From JBBRMY01 sp038230595 (GTDB taxonomy: Bacteria > Bacteroidota > Ignavibacteria > Tepidaquicellales > Tepidaquicellaceae), in contig JBBRMY010000001.1 in NCBI GenBank assembly GCA_038230595.1, positions 1 through 64,000 on the forward strand: a stretch of DNA of 64,000 nt, given 5' to 3'. Below, in pieces: positions 18,128 to 26,469 of the stretch (position 1 is its first letter; each line of letters starts with the position of its first letter). A program made the position numbers and the translations under genes. Under the pieces are notes generated by a model that saw only the letters and a program-made list of their open reading frames with translations, was not told the DNA's origin and did no database searches.

Positions 18128-19372
18128 TTAGCTGACAGGAACAAGGTTTTTAGCTGTTTCTGTTCTGTAAGCTTTGAGTGCCGGTAGAATGGAAACTATA
18201 AGTCCGAGCAGGATCGTTCCTGCTGTAATTAAAACTTCTTTTGGATCAAATGTTGTCCCTGTAATTAATACTCCTGTTATATCCGAAAGGTTCTTTCTGA
18301 AAATAAAAATGATCAGATGTGAAATTAACACACCTAAGATTGCACCGGTTACAGTAATTATTGATCCTTCCAGCAATATTGAAAACAAAATTAAGCTCTT
18401 TTTTGCTCCTAAAGCTCTCATAATTGCAATGTCTCGTTTTCTGTCATTCATCGTATTGTATAGGGAAACAAGAATTGATATCGCCGCAACTACTATGACC
18501 ATGTATGCTATGATAAGCAGCAGGGAATTTATATTGCCAATAATATCAAAGAGCTGCTTAATTTCAAATAAAGGAAAAACTGCCTGAGCATTCAATCCTT
18601 CGTATTTATTTTCATTTATCTGCCTTCGTAAAAGATCAAAATAAACAGGATTTTTCAGGCTAACAAGTATTGCAGTAATGGTTCTTTCATCCTGAGCTTT
18701 TGAAGTATCGATGGGATTTTTCGTTCCATCTTTAGGATGGTGAAGTTCCCATGTTGAAGCCATTGAAACAAAGATCACTCTGTCAGTGGGAGTATATGTC
18801 TTATCCAGAATTCCGGTAACAACATATTTTTCTTCTTCATGCTGCGGTGAACCTTCAAAAGATTCAACCCCGTGAGAAGCTATAAAGCTGTCGCCAACTT
18901 TTAATCCTGTTTCTTCAGCGGTTGAGCTGCCGATCACAGCTTCAAGATCTTTTTTAAAATAACTGCCTTCTCTTAAAGTATATTTTTTACCTTTTTGATA
19001 ATCAAAGTCTGTGAAAATTTCCGGTACTGTACCAATAATTCTTTTATTCTTAAAATTATCTCCAAGTACATACGGGATTGCTATTTTTACTCTCTTGTCA
19101 TTTTTCAGTAGCTCATAGTAACTAAGCGGAATATTCTGGATCGGAACACCAATATGATAAATTGTATTCAGAGTAAGCTGCAAAGAGCTTCCCTTTGGTC
19201 CAACTATCAGTTCATATCCTGTAGCAGTTTGATTAAAAGCAGTCTCACTTTCTTTTCTGAGAATAAGGATTGATATCACAAGAGCGATACCTATCATTAT
19301 TGAAAATGCAGTAAGAAAAGAAGAAAGACTTCTTTGCTTTATATTTTTAAGAACGATCCTGAATATACTCAT
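18128..19372 (-). CDS. FtsX/MacB-type ABC transporter permease
   Basis: 414 residues with one N-terminal membrane helix (LTAFSIMIGIALVISILIL), a large periplasmic MacB-PCD-like domain (residues ~45-270), and three C-terminal helices including the conserved RDIAIMRALGAKKS motif of the FtsX family. Such permeases act mechanically or in extraction from the membrane rather than as classic channels. It is partner to the ATPase at 19570-20241, although a 197-bp spacer with a palindromic repeat separates the two. Operon content suggests zinc/metal homeostasis. Confidence 0.88.
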   Translation of the reverse strand: MSIFRIVLKNIKQRSLSSFLTAFSIMIGIALVISILILRKESETAFNQTATGYELIVGPKGSSLQLTLNTIYHIGVPIQNIPLSYYELLKNDKRVKIAIPYVLGDNFKNKRIIGTVPEIFTDFDYQKGKKYTLREGSYFKKDLEAVIGSSTAEETGLKVGDSFIASHGVESFEGSPQHEEEKYVVTGILDKTYTPTDRVIFVSMASTWELHHPKDGTKNPIDTSKAQDERTITAILVSLKNPVYFDLLRRQINENKYEGLNAQAVFPLFEIKQLFDIIGNINSLLLIIAYMVIVVAAISILVSLYNTMNDRKRDIAIMRALGAKKSLILFSILLEGSIITVTGAILGVLISHLIIFIFRKNLSDITGVLITGTTFDPKEVLITAGTILLGLIVSILPALKAYRTETAKNLVPVS

Positions 19373-19429
19373 GCTTTATAACTTTCTCTAAAAAAGAATA
19401 TCTAAAACTGAAATACCTAACAGTATTGT

Positions 19430-19560
19430 CGTCCCCCAATATTTTTATTGGAGATCCCGTCATTCCGCAAAGCGATATTGAAAATCCCCCCTCCTTTTTC
19501 AAGGCTGTTGCGTAAGCAACGGAAGCTTTACCACTTTTCAAAGGGGCTAGGGGGAGGTTA
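19430..19560. repeat. Dispersed palindromic intergenic element inside the operon
   Basis: The 197-bp gap between ATPase and permease is filled with several GC-rich inverted repeats: CCAATATTTTTATTGG, GTTGC-GTAA-GCAAC, and an outer pair of CCCCCTCC...GGGGGAGG with CTTTTTCAAGG/CTTTTCAAAGGGG arms. The part CATTCCGCAAAGCG resembles the element at 31085-31135. A 76-codon minus-strand reading frame covers it but has low-complexity, repeat-derived sequence and is not a credible gene. Looks like a non-autonomous repeat inserted in a transcription unit. Confidence 0.55.
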
Positions 19561-19569
19561 TTCAACACC

Positions 19570-20241
19570 TCATACAAGAATTTTCCCAGCTTTATTTATC
19601 ATTTCCATCCCAACCACTTCCTCAAACTTTTCAATCACCTCTTTCTGATGCGTAACTAGAATTAAAGTAATGCCATGCTGAAAACAAAGATCCTTAATCA
19701 TATCAATCGCTATTATACCATTCTTATTATCAAGATTTGCAGTTGGTTCATCTGCGAGAAGAAGCTTAGGTGAATTTACAATTGCTCGAGCAATTGCTGT
19801 TCTTTGCTGTTCGCCAACTGAAAGTTCTGAAGGCTTGTTATTTATTCTGTGGCTTAACCCCACTTTTTCTAAAGTTAGAATTGCTTTTTCCCTTTCCACC
19901 TTACCTGCAAACATCATTCCCAGCATTACATTTTCAAGAACTGTAAAAGACTGTAGAAGATTAAATGTTTGAAATATATATCCAATATTTTTAGCTCTGA
20001 ACTGATCGCGTTTTCCTTCGCTAAGATTAACTATATCTGTCCCGTTAATTATTATCTCCCCGCTATCCGGCAGCAATATTCCCGATATCATTCCAAGTAG
20101 TGTAGATTTTCCGCTTCCACTCTCTCCCGAGATTACAATTTGTTTACCTACTTCGACAGAAAACTTATCTATATCTATTATAGGAAAAGACTCACCTTCG
20201 CTATTTTTAAACGATTTAGATATATTAATTAGTTCTAACAT
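19570..20241 (-). CDS. LolD/MacB-type ABC transporter ATPase
   Basis: Single NBD of 223 residues: Walker A GESGSGKST, Q-loop YIFQTFNLL, signature LSVGEQQR, Walker B LLLADEPTANLD, H-loop LVTHQ. It matches the LolD/MacB/FtsE subgroup that works with FtsX-like permeases. I chose the ATG at 20241-20239 (MLELINIS) because the in-frame upstream ATG at 20280 would place a 13-residue non-conserved extension over the operator palindromes. First gene of the four-gene metal-type unit, transcribed from the palindrome-containing region 20242-20300. Confidence 0.9.
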   Translation of the reverse strand: MLELINISKSFKNSEGESFPIIDIDKFSVEVGKQIVISGESGSGKSTLLGMISGILLPDSGEIIINGTDIVNLSEGKRDQFRAKNIGYIFQTFNLLQSFTVLENVMLGMMFAGKVEREKAILTLEKVGLSHRINNKPSELSVGEQQRTAIARAIVNSPKLLLADEPTANLDNKNGIIAIDMIKDLCFQHGITLILVTHQKEVIEKFEEVVGMEMINKAGKILV

Positions 20242-20252
20242 GAGTAAATATA

Positions 20253-20290
20253 TGCAAATAACTTGCAATTGTAAATGCAAACTGTTTGCA
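20253..20290 (-). promoter_or_regulatory. Twin TGCAA-N5-TTGCA operators of the ABC/DUF3299 operon
   Basis: Two 15-bp dyads, at 20253-20267 (TGCAAATAACTTGCA, arms of 5) and 20276-20290 (TGCAAACTGTTTGCA, perfect arms of 6 around CTG), centres 23 bp apart, lie 12-49 bp upstream of the ATPase start. A third, imperfect dyad (TTGCA...TGCAA) spans the space between them. Dimeric repressors of the Fur/Zur type bind dyads of this size; with the zinc-type operon downstream a Zur-like regulator is the best guess, but no regulator gene is nearby. Confidence 0.6.
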
Positions 20291-20334
20291 AAAAGGATAT
20301 GAAAATCTCAGTATTAAGTATTAAGATTTAAATT

Positions 20335-20697
20335 TTAACAGGGTTTGCTCTTTGAAATGTAAGTTTCGGTAAGTAATTTTTTGATTAATGCGAAATCGAT
20401 CTTATCCGGATTGGAGTACCTTATACAGCCTTTGCCGTGGTTTAGTCCTTTGATCAGATTTTGATTAGAACTCATAACATCATGTATCAAGATATACAGG
20501 CATATATGGTTCTTTTGACTGTTAAAAGCTACTTCAACAGCATTATTTCTTTTATAGGATGGCATTTTATAATCCATACACTCTTCATAACCTATAAGTG
20601 TTTCTCTGCATAAATTTCTAAGGGTTGTACATGCCTGTTTCCTCTTTTCAGGAATTTCCGTTAAAAATTCGGAAACGGTTTTAGCATCACTTTCCAT
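20335..20697 (-). CDS. DUF1801 (YdhG-like) family protein
   Basis: 120 residues with the DUF1801 pattern: TVSEFLTEIPEKRKQACTTLRNL at the start, the central EECMDYKMPSYKR motif, and the C-terminal GCIRYSNPDKIDFALIKKL. Members are small cytoplasmic proteins of the YdhG/frataxin-like fold group; biochemical role unclear. It lies between the metal-type operon promoter and nuoG; the terminator at 20705-20736 separates it from nuoG. Confidence 0.8.
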   Translation of the reverse strand: MESDAKTVSEFLTEIPEKRKQACTTLRNLCRETLIGYEECMDYKMPSYKRNNAVEVAFNSQKNHICLYILIHDVMSSNQNLIKGLNHGKGCIRYSNPDKIDFALIKKLLTETYISKSKPC

Positions 20698-20704
20698 AGC
20701 ATGT

Positions 20705-20736
20705 AAAAAAAAAGAAGATATGATCTTCTTTTTTTA
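20705..20736 (-). terminator. Intrinsic terminator of nuoG
   Basis: AAGAAGAT-ATG-ATCTTCTT hairpin, extended by flanking A and T runs, directly after the nuoG stop on the minus strand. It is symmetric and would also stop plus-strand transcription. Confidence 0.75.
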
Positions 20737-20762
20737 AAAATTAATAAATTTTGATATAATGA

Positions 20763-22457
20763 TTAATTTTCAACAATAGCATTCGTTTCCACTATTTCTA
20801 CCTCATTCATTTTTCCGACTACAAATCCCTTATGTCCAACTGTTTCGTAATCTGCGCCTTCCATTCCTTTAACAGAATTTGCCAGTTCAATAAACACATC
20901 TTCAGTAGTATCGTAATTGAATTTATTTCCGCTGACATTCGCAAAGAATTCCAGAACTTTCCATGCCGGTCTTGAATTGAATTTTGTTCCGTGAGTCCAT
21001 CTGTCATTATGTGCTCCGAATTTATCTATTCTCGACATTGCAAATTCCCCAATGATCCTTTCATTTTCTAAAGTAGAAAGTGCAGGTCTGATTCTTTGAA
21101 CTTTATTTTCAAAATTTACAAATGTGCCTTGGAGCTCTGCATAAGTTGAAATAGGGAAAATTATGCTCGCTTTTTCGGATGACTTATTTGTGCATGAATT
21201 GAAGAGAATTCCCATTTCAATGTTTTTATAAAGATCATCATAATTTTTTACTCTTGCCAGATCATCGTTCATTACAACAACTGCCTTGTATTTTCCTGCC
21301 TTTATATCTTCAATATGCTTTTCAGTGTATGCATTTATTCCTAAGAGCTTTAAGCCGGTAGAATTAGGAGTTTTATCTGATCTTCTTAAAAAGTCATCGC
21401 CAAAGCTTTCATCAATATTCGGGATGTAGCAGATATTCTCGCAGTCATAAAGATCTTTTGCAGTCTTTTTTAAAGTATAATTATCTTCAAGCGTAGAAAA
21501 TGGTGAAGCTATAAAAAGCATTTCTGAAGACTTGTATTTCTTCAGAGCTGAATGGGCAGCTGAAGCAGCTTCTTCCCAGCCGACATCGATAAGTTCATGA
21601 GTACTTTCATTCCTGATCTTTGGTGAATTTATTCTGAACTCTTCATTAGTAAGATTTTTTATAGTCTCAATTCTTCCATGATCACACAGCCAGTATTGAT
21701 TGACATCTAAATTTTCTCTTGGCTCTATTCTAAGTATTTCATTGTTTCTAACACCCATAGTCGTATTACATCCTCTTGCGCACCCCTGGCAAATAGTATC
21801 AGTAAAAGACATATCCCATACTCTTGCTTCGAATCTGAATTCTCTTGAAGTCAATGCGCCAACAGGACAGATCTCAATAACATTCATTGAATAAGGATTA
21901 TCCAGTTCCTGACCGGGGAAGGTGGTAATCGTTACATTCTCACCACGTTTAACGAAAGTAAGCTGGGGATCTTTTACTACTTCTTCGCAATATCTGATGC
22001 ATCTTGAACAGCTAATGCATCTTTCAGCATCGAACATTACATTAGGTCCAAGCGGAACTCTTTTTTCTTTAACATTTTTTTTCTCATCATACCGGGAAGT
22101 ACCAACTGAATACTTATAAGCATAATCCTGCAGCTTGCATTCTCCCGCTTCATCGCATATAGGACAGTCAAGCGGATGATTAATCAGTAGAAATTCCATA
22201 ACAGCATTCTGAGCATGGATAGTTTTTTCGGATTTTGTATGAACGATCATTCCTTCAGTAGCGGGTGTTGCACAGGCAATAACGAGCTTTGGCATTTTTT
22301 CAATTTCAACCAGACATATTCTGCAATTTCCTGAAACGGACATAGCGGGATGCCAGCAAAAGTGAGCAATTTCAATTCCGGCATGACGTGCAGCCTGAAT
22401 TATAGTCTGACCTTTCTCAAACTCACATGCAATTCCATCTATAGTAATTTGGGGCAT
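20763..22457 (-). CDS. nuoG: NADH-quinone oxidoreductase subunit G (short form)
   Basis: Peripheral-arm subunit of complex I carrying FeS clusters. N-terminal 2Fe-2S ferredoxin domain with C34, C45, C48, C62; the His-Cys3 4Fe-4S site (H94, C98, C101, C107); a further 4Fe-4S motif CISCSRC...YC and CPVGAL; then the start of a molybdopterin-oxidoreductase-like domain with a fourth CQGCARGC cluster motif ending in WLCDHGR. At 564 residues it is shorter than the ~900 of E. coli NuoG. It stands alone: the neighbours are DUF1801 and a receiver protein, while another subunit gene (nuoJ) is 7 kb away. Confidence 0.92.
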   Translation of the reverse strand: MPQITIDGIACEFEKGQTIIQAARHAGIEIAHFCWHPAMSVSGNCRICLVEIEKMPKLVIACATPATEGMIVHTKSEKTIHAQNAVMEFLLINHPLDCPICDEAGECKLQDYAYKYSVGTSRYDEKKNVKEKRVPLGPNVMFDAERCISCSRCIRYCEEVVKDPQLTFVKRGENVTITTFPGQELDNPYSMNVIEICPVGALTSREFRFEARVWDMSFTDTICQGCARGCNTTMGVRNNEILRIEPRENLDVNQYWLCDHGRIETIKNLTNEEFRINSPKIRNESTHELIDVGWEEAASAAHSALKKYKSSEMLFIASPFSTLEDNYTLKKTAKDLYDCENICYIPNIDESFGDDFLRRSDKTPNSTGLKLLGINAYTEKHIEDIKAGKYKAVVVMNDDLARVKNYDDLYKNIEMGILFNSCTNKSSEKASIIFPISTYAELQGTFVNFENKVQRIRPALSTLENERIIGEFAMSRIDKFGAHNDRWTHGTKFNSRPAWKVLEFFANVSGNKFNYDTTEDVFIELANSVKGMEGADYETVGHKGFVVGKMNEVEIVETNAIVEN

Positions 22458-22563
22458 AAATATTAGATTTTGTAAAAATTACCTATATTTTCTACGTTTA
22501 TCAATTCTATATTAAAGCAATTATTGGATTTTAAGTTTAGTTTAGAATAAATAATGTTGTAAA

Positions 22564-22935
22564 ATGAATTCAACTAAGAACTTTTTACTGGTTTCTTCTG
22601 ACAAAGAATTTTGTCTGTTCGCAAAAACTACTGCTTTAACACTTACAAAGCTGAATGTTCAGGCAACTATCGAAGAAACGGAAAATAAGGAAGCAGCAAT
22701 AAAAATTGCAGAATCACAAAACCTTAATACTATCATTCTCGATCTCGATATTGAAATTTTAGATCCCGTTAGCTTTATTAAAGAAGTGAGAACTAAAGAG
22801 CACAGCAAAAAAATTAAAATAATTTCCTTCTCTGCAAAAGAAATAAGCCGGAAAGAAGTTTTCGAAGCTGGATGCGACAGTATAATGACAAAAAAAGAAA
22901 TTAAAACTATTTTAGCAAACATAATTCAATATTAA
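22564..22935 (+). CDS. Single-domain receiver (CheY-like) protein, partly degenerate
   Basis: 123 residues with the receiver fold: phosphoacceptor D60 in IILDLD, a Ser at the Thr/Ser position (IISFSAK) and the conserved Lys (MTKKE, K110). The acidic pair of strand 1 is only partly there (LLVSSDK, a single D13), so Mg binding and phosphorylation may be weak. No output domain. Three bases separate its stop from the SDR start, so the two are one unit. Divergent from nuoG. Confidence 0.75.
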   Translation: MNSTKNFLLVSSDKEFCLFAKTTALTLTKLNVQATIEETENKEAAIKIAESQNLNTIILDLDIEILDPVSFIKEVRTKEHSKKIKIISFSAKEISRKEVFEAGCDSIMTKKEIKTILANIIQY

Positions 22936-22938
22936 AAA

Positions 22939-23649
22939 ATGAAAATAAAAGATTCAAAAATATTAATTACAGGGGGAAGCTCCGGAATAGGGAAGGCAGC
23001 AGCTCAGCTTTTAAAAGAAGGCGGCGCTAAAATTGCAATAACTGGAAGAGATAAAGCAAAGCTGGAAAAAACTGCAAAGGAACTTGGAGTATTTCCTATT
23101 CATGCAGATGTTGCAGTTCAGGGAGATATTGATAAAACTTATGAAGCTGTAATGAAAGAGCTTGGCGGACTTGACGTCCTTGTAAACAATGCAGGTATAG
23201 GTGTATTTCCTACTCTTGAAGATCTTACCATGGATAATTTTATGAAAGTTTATTCAGTCAATGTTTTCGGAGCCGCCTTTATGGCACAGGGAGCCGCTAA
23301 AATTTTCAGGAAACAGAACTCCGGAAATATTATTAATATTGCTTCGACTGCAGGATTGAAAGGATTTGCCAGAGGCTCGGTTTATTGTTCTTCTAAATTT
23401 GCATTAAGAGCAATGAACGAATGCTGGCAGGCTGAGCTTCGTCCTTTTAATATCAGAGTTTCATTGATAAATCCAAGTGAGGTCACTACAGCTTTTGCAA
23501 ATTCAGAAAGAAAGGAACGGGAAGAAAAGCCTAATAAATTATCGAGCATGGAAATAGCGCATGCGATCAAATCAGTTCTTGAAATGGACGATAAAGGATT
23601 TATACCTGAACTGACTGTATGGGCAACAAATCCATTCGAGAAGAAATAG
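22939..23649 (+). CDS. Short-chain dehydrogenase/reductase
   Basis: NAD(P)-dependent oxidoreductase of the classical SDR family: cofactor loop TGGSSGIGKAA, NNAGIG, catalytic Ser in IASTAG and the YxxxK pair as YCSSK. 236 residues. RDKAKLEK after strand 2 suggests NADP preference. Substrate is unknown. Forms a two-gene unit with the receiver protein. Confidence 0.9.
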   Translation: MKIKDSKILITGGSSGIGKAAAQLLKEGGAKIAITGRDKAKLEKTAKELGVFPIHADVAVQGDIDKTYEAVMKELGGLDVLVNNAGIGVFPTLEDLTMDNFMKVYSVNVFGAAFMAQGAAKIFRKQNSGNIINIASTAGLKGFARGSVYCSSKFALRAMNECWQAELRPFNIRVSLINPSEVTTAFANSERKEREEKPNKLSSMEIAHAIKSVLEMDDKGFIPELTVWATNPFEKK

Positions 23650-23792
23650 AAAAATCATTGCGCTGTGATATTTTCAGAATATTTTGCTTTTTTGATAATG
23701 GCAATTTAGTTGTTATTGTAAATTGATTTCAAAAGAAAGCTAAAAAGACCCCTAGACAGGAAATAAAAAAGCTTTATTAATAAAAAAAGAAT

Positions 23793-24098
23793 ATGAAAGC
23801 GATAAATAAAAAATTAATAACTCTCGAGAAATTTAAAGAAAGACATTACGGAAAGCGGGGAACTTCTAAACGTGAAAAGCTTGAAGCAGGTTATGAAAAT
23901 TTCAAATTAGGATCTTTGATTCATGATGCGAGGTTAGAAAAAGGATTGACACAGGAAGAACTTGCAAAAAAAGTTGGTACAACAAAATCTTATATTTCTA
24001 AATTAGAGAATAACATTAAAGAAGTAAGAATATCAACTTTACAAAAGATTGTTGAATTAGGATTGGATGGTCATTTGCAACTTTCAATCAAAATATAA
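23793..24098 (+). CDS. XRE-family HTH protein, HigA-like
   Basis: 101 residues. A basic N-terminal stretch, then an XRE helix-turn-helix from ~40 to 90 (IHDARLEKGLTQEELAKKVGTTKSYISKLEN). The length and the C-terminal LDGHLQLSI resemble HigA-type antitoxins of RelE/HigB toxin pairs, but the 143 bp upstream hold no toxin frame and the downstream gene is convergent. So it is an orphan antitoxin-like regulator or a stand-alone repressor. Confidence 0.8.
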   Translation: MKAINKKLITLEKFKERHYGKRGTSKREKLEAGYENFKLGSLIHDARLEKGLTQEELAKKVGTTKSYISKLENNIKEVRISTLQKIVELGLDGHLQLSIKI

Positions 24099-24104
24099 TG
24101 ACAT

Positions 24105-24989
24105 TTATATCCAGTCTAAAACACCGGAAAGTTCCTTGCTGATCTTTCCGCGGCTCCCGTAACTTTGCACCATTTTTCTTTCATATTCATATGTGTTATA
24201 AGGAGATTCACGCTCTATCAGATGAATGTTAGCGCCGAGTTCGTAAGGCATTGCATGATCCATCTCCCATATATCGCCGCAGAAAACAGAAGAAAAAACT
24301 TTATTTAGATCATTTTTGAATACCTGAGCAATTGCGTCGAAGTAATAACTTCTTCTTAAATATATTGGACGGTCAAGATCTTTCGAAGTAATACTTGCAG
24401 ATAATTTTCTGAACCTTTCAGTTAATTCTTTTGGATAAGAATCCTGTTCTTCCCATGGAAGTTCGGTTATTTTGAATTTTGCAGCGCCGCTTTGCACTGA
24501 TATTTTTTTCAGAATAGGATTCCCTTCTCCAAATAGAACTATTAATCTCTCATTTATTTTTTTTGTGCTCGAGTTAGAAATGAAATGAAGCGCAATATTT
24601 TTTTCTAATATTTTATTAATAACATCTGCAGCATCATCTCTCCAAGGTGCAGGGTGCTTATCATTTGCCTCATGATGTAATGTAGATGGAAGTGTATTTG
24701 TGCTTATTCTTTTTCTGAGTATTAAGCTTGCGGCTTCAAAAGCTAAAATATAAGGGTCACAGGCTGCAGGAGCAGAAGGACATCCGGAGATCATCCATCC
24801 GGCTAAAGGCGAATAATTCATAACTTCATCCTGAGCAGATTTCCATTCACTTTTAGAAACAGGCTCTACAGTCTTATCAAAAATTAATCCGTATTCATCT
24901 AAGAACGCTTCATTAATTGCAGGAATATCAGTGCATGTTCCATCAAAATCCAGAACAATGTCGGTGATGGGAGTGGTAGTTTTGGACAT
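24105..24989 (-). CDS. HAD-superfamily hydrolase-like protein
   Basis: N-terminal motif I IVLDFDGTCTD provides the two catalytic Asp residues; motif II is the Ser in LHFISNSS; motif IV is FCGDIWEMDHAMP. These are in HAD order over 294 residues, with a cap-like insertion between motifs I and II. The substrate is not recognisable. Ends 6 bp from the convergent HTH gene. Confidence 0.7.
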   Translation of the reverse strand: MSKTTTPITDIVLDFDGTCTDIPAINEAFLDEYGLIFDKTVEPVSKSEWKSAQDEVMNYSPLAGWMISGCPSAPAACDPYILAFEAASLILRKRISTNTLPSTLHHEANDKHPAPWRDDAADVINKILEKNIALHFISNSSTKKINERLIVLFGEGNPILKKISVQSGAAKFKITELPWEEQDSYPKELTERFRKLSASITSKDLDRPIYLRRSYYFDAIAQVFKNDLNKVFSSVFCGDIWEMDHAMPYELGANIHLIERESPYNTYEYERKMVQSYGSRGKISKELSGVLDWI

Positions 24990-25084
24990 AGGAATAGATT
25001 TGTTGAAAAATTTATTGGCGATTCATGTTGTCCTCATTAAGGCAATCGCCAATGAGAATAATTAAAAAATAAATTTGCAAACCT

Positions 25085-25205
25085 CGGAGAGGTGAAATTA
25101 TTGTAACTAGTTAACAGACTGCATTGAACTCCATAGGAGTGATATTATAATTCATTTAGATTGTAACCCCTACGTGGTTCTTGTATTATAAGATAAATCT
25201 TATAA
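25085..25205. repeat. Degenerate array of short palindromic repeats
   Basis: The 247-bp gap 24990-25236 has no gene. Three related units with palindromic cores CCTCGGAGAGG, CTCCATAGGAG and CCCCTACGTGG are each followed by AT-rich filler of the type TGAAATTATTGTAA / TGATATTATAATT. It ends in a 24-bp A/T palindrome (TATTATAAGAT / ATCTTATAATA) near 25186-25209 that may terminate the homogentisate dioxygenase transcript. Confidence 0.5.
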
Positions 25206-25236
25206 TAATTTCACTACTTCAGCGATTGTTTGCTTT

Positions 25237-26424
25237 TTAATTACTATCCTCATTAAAATCTTTACTATCCGGCTCTTTCCAGCTTAAATAATAATTTTCG
25301 TCATTCCATTCTTCAGCCCAGTTTGCAAGCTTCAAAGGACGGAATGTATCCATCATAACTGCTGTCTCAAGCGTTTCTTTTTTTCCTAAAGCAGCATCAA
25401 CAGTTCCGGGATGAGGTCCGTGCGGAATTCCATTTGGATGCAGGCTTATAGATGCAAACTCAACTCCTTTTCTGCTTGCAAAATTTCCGTCAACGTAATA
25501 AAGCATTTCATCTGAATCTATATTGCTGTGATTGTATGGGATCGGAACTGCAAGCGGATGATAATCGAGCATTCTCGGACAGAATGAGCAGATCACAAAT
25601 CCCGGTCCTGCAAAAGTCTGATGTATCGGCGGCGGCATGTGTATCTTTCCTGTTATCGGCATGAAGTCTTCTATGTTAAAGATCCATGGAAAGTAATATC
25701 CATCCCAGCCGACTATATCGAAAGGATGAAAATCATAATGTATTGAAACAACCTGTTCACCTTTTTTTATTTTTACAACGTAATCACCTTTTTCATCGAA
25801 GGTAACCATATCATTTGGAGTTCTGATATCTCTTTCGCAGTAAGGCGAATGCTCAAGCAATTGTCCGAATTGATTTCTGTATCTCTTCGGAGTTGTTATC
25901 GGACCATTTGCCTCGAAAATTAAAAGCCTTGGCTGAGTAGAGTAATTGAATTTATAAATTATACTTCGTGGTATAACAATATAATCACCTTTTTTAAAAG
26001 GCATATATCCGAAATTAGTTTCCAGTGTTCCGTCTCCCTCATGTACAAAAATAACTTCATCACAAAGAGCATTCTTGTAAAAATAATCGGGCTGTTCATT
26101 AGGTAAGCAGATGCTCATAATAACATCACTGTTGAACATAACAGGCTTTCTTCCGAACACAATATTACTTTCAGGCTCAGCTATCTTTGTTTTAAAATGA
26201 TATGGTCGTAGCGAAGCATCTTTCCATTCTTTCACTTTGATCATTTCAACTTTTTTGTCAATTGATTCGATCTTTGCAGGGGAGTTTATGTGATATGCAT
26301 TTGAAAGTACACTATCAAAACCTATAGTAGAGAAAAGCTCTTCTTTATAAAGTGAGCCATCAGGTTGTCTGAACTGAGTGTGTCTTTTTTGCGGTATCTT
26401 TCCTAATTTTTGATAGAAAGGCAT
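25237..26424 (-). CDS. hmgA: Homogentisate 1,2-dioxygenase
   Basis: Fe(II) ring-cleaving cupin-type dioxygenase converting homogentisate to maleylacetoacetate in tyrosine/phenylalanine breakdown. Conserved features: N-terminal YQKLGKIPQKRHTQFR, the core PPPIHQTFAGPGFVICSF, and the iron ligand region with DSDEMLYYVDG and HPNGIPHGPHPG near the C-terminus. 395 residues agrees with bacterial HGD of this type. The usual pathway partners (fumarylacetoacetase, maleylacetoacetate isomerase, HPPD) are not adjacent. Upstream lies trxB, 45 bp away on the same strand. Confidence 0.92.
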   Translation of the reverse strand: MPFYQKLGKIPQKRHTQFRQPDGSLYKEELFSTIGFDSVLSNAYHINSPAKIESIDKKVEMIKVKEWKDASLRPYHFKTKIAEPESNIVFGRKPVMFNSDVIMSICLPNEQPDYFYKNALCDEVIFVHEGDGTLETNFGYMPFKKGDYIVIPRSIIYKFNYSTQPRLLIFEANGPITTPKRYRNQFGQLLEHSPYCERDIRTPNDMVTFDEKGDYVVKIKKGEQVVSIHYDFHPFDIVGWDGYYFPWIFNIEDFMPITGKIHMPPPIHQTFAGPGFVICSFCPRMLDYHPLAVPIPYNHSNIDSDEMLYYVDGNFASRKGVEFASISLHPNGIPHGPHPGTVDAALGKKETLETAVMMDTFRPLKLANWAEEWNDENYYLSWKEPDSKDFNEDSN

Positions 26425-26469
26425 ATAGAATAATTATGAATTATAAATTACGAATTTTGACATCTACAA

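Noticed and set aside
19347..19577. 76-codon minus-strand frame between ATPase and permease
   Set aside because: It covers a palindromic repeat element and overlaps the starts/ends of both real genes; the peptide shows no domain pattern.
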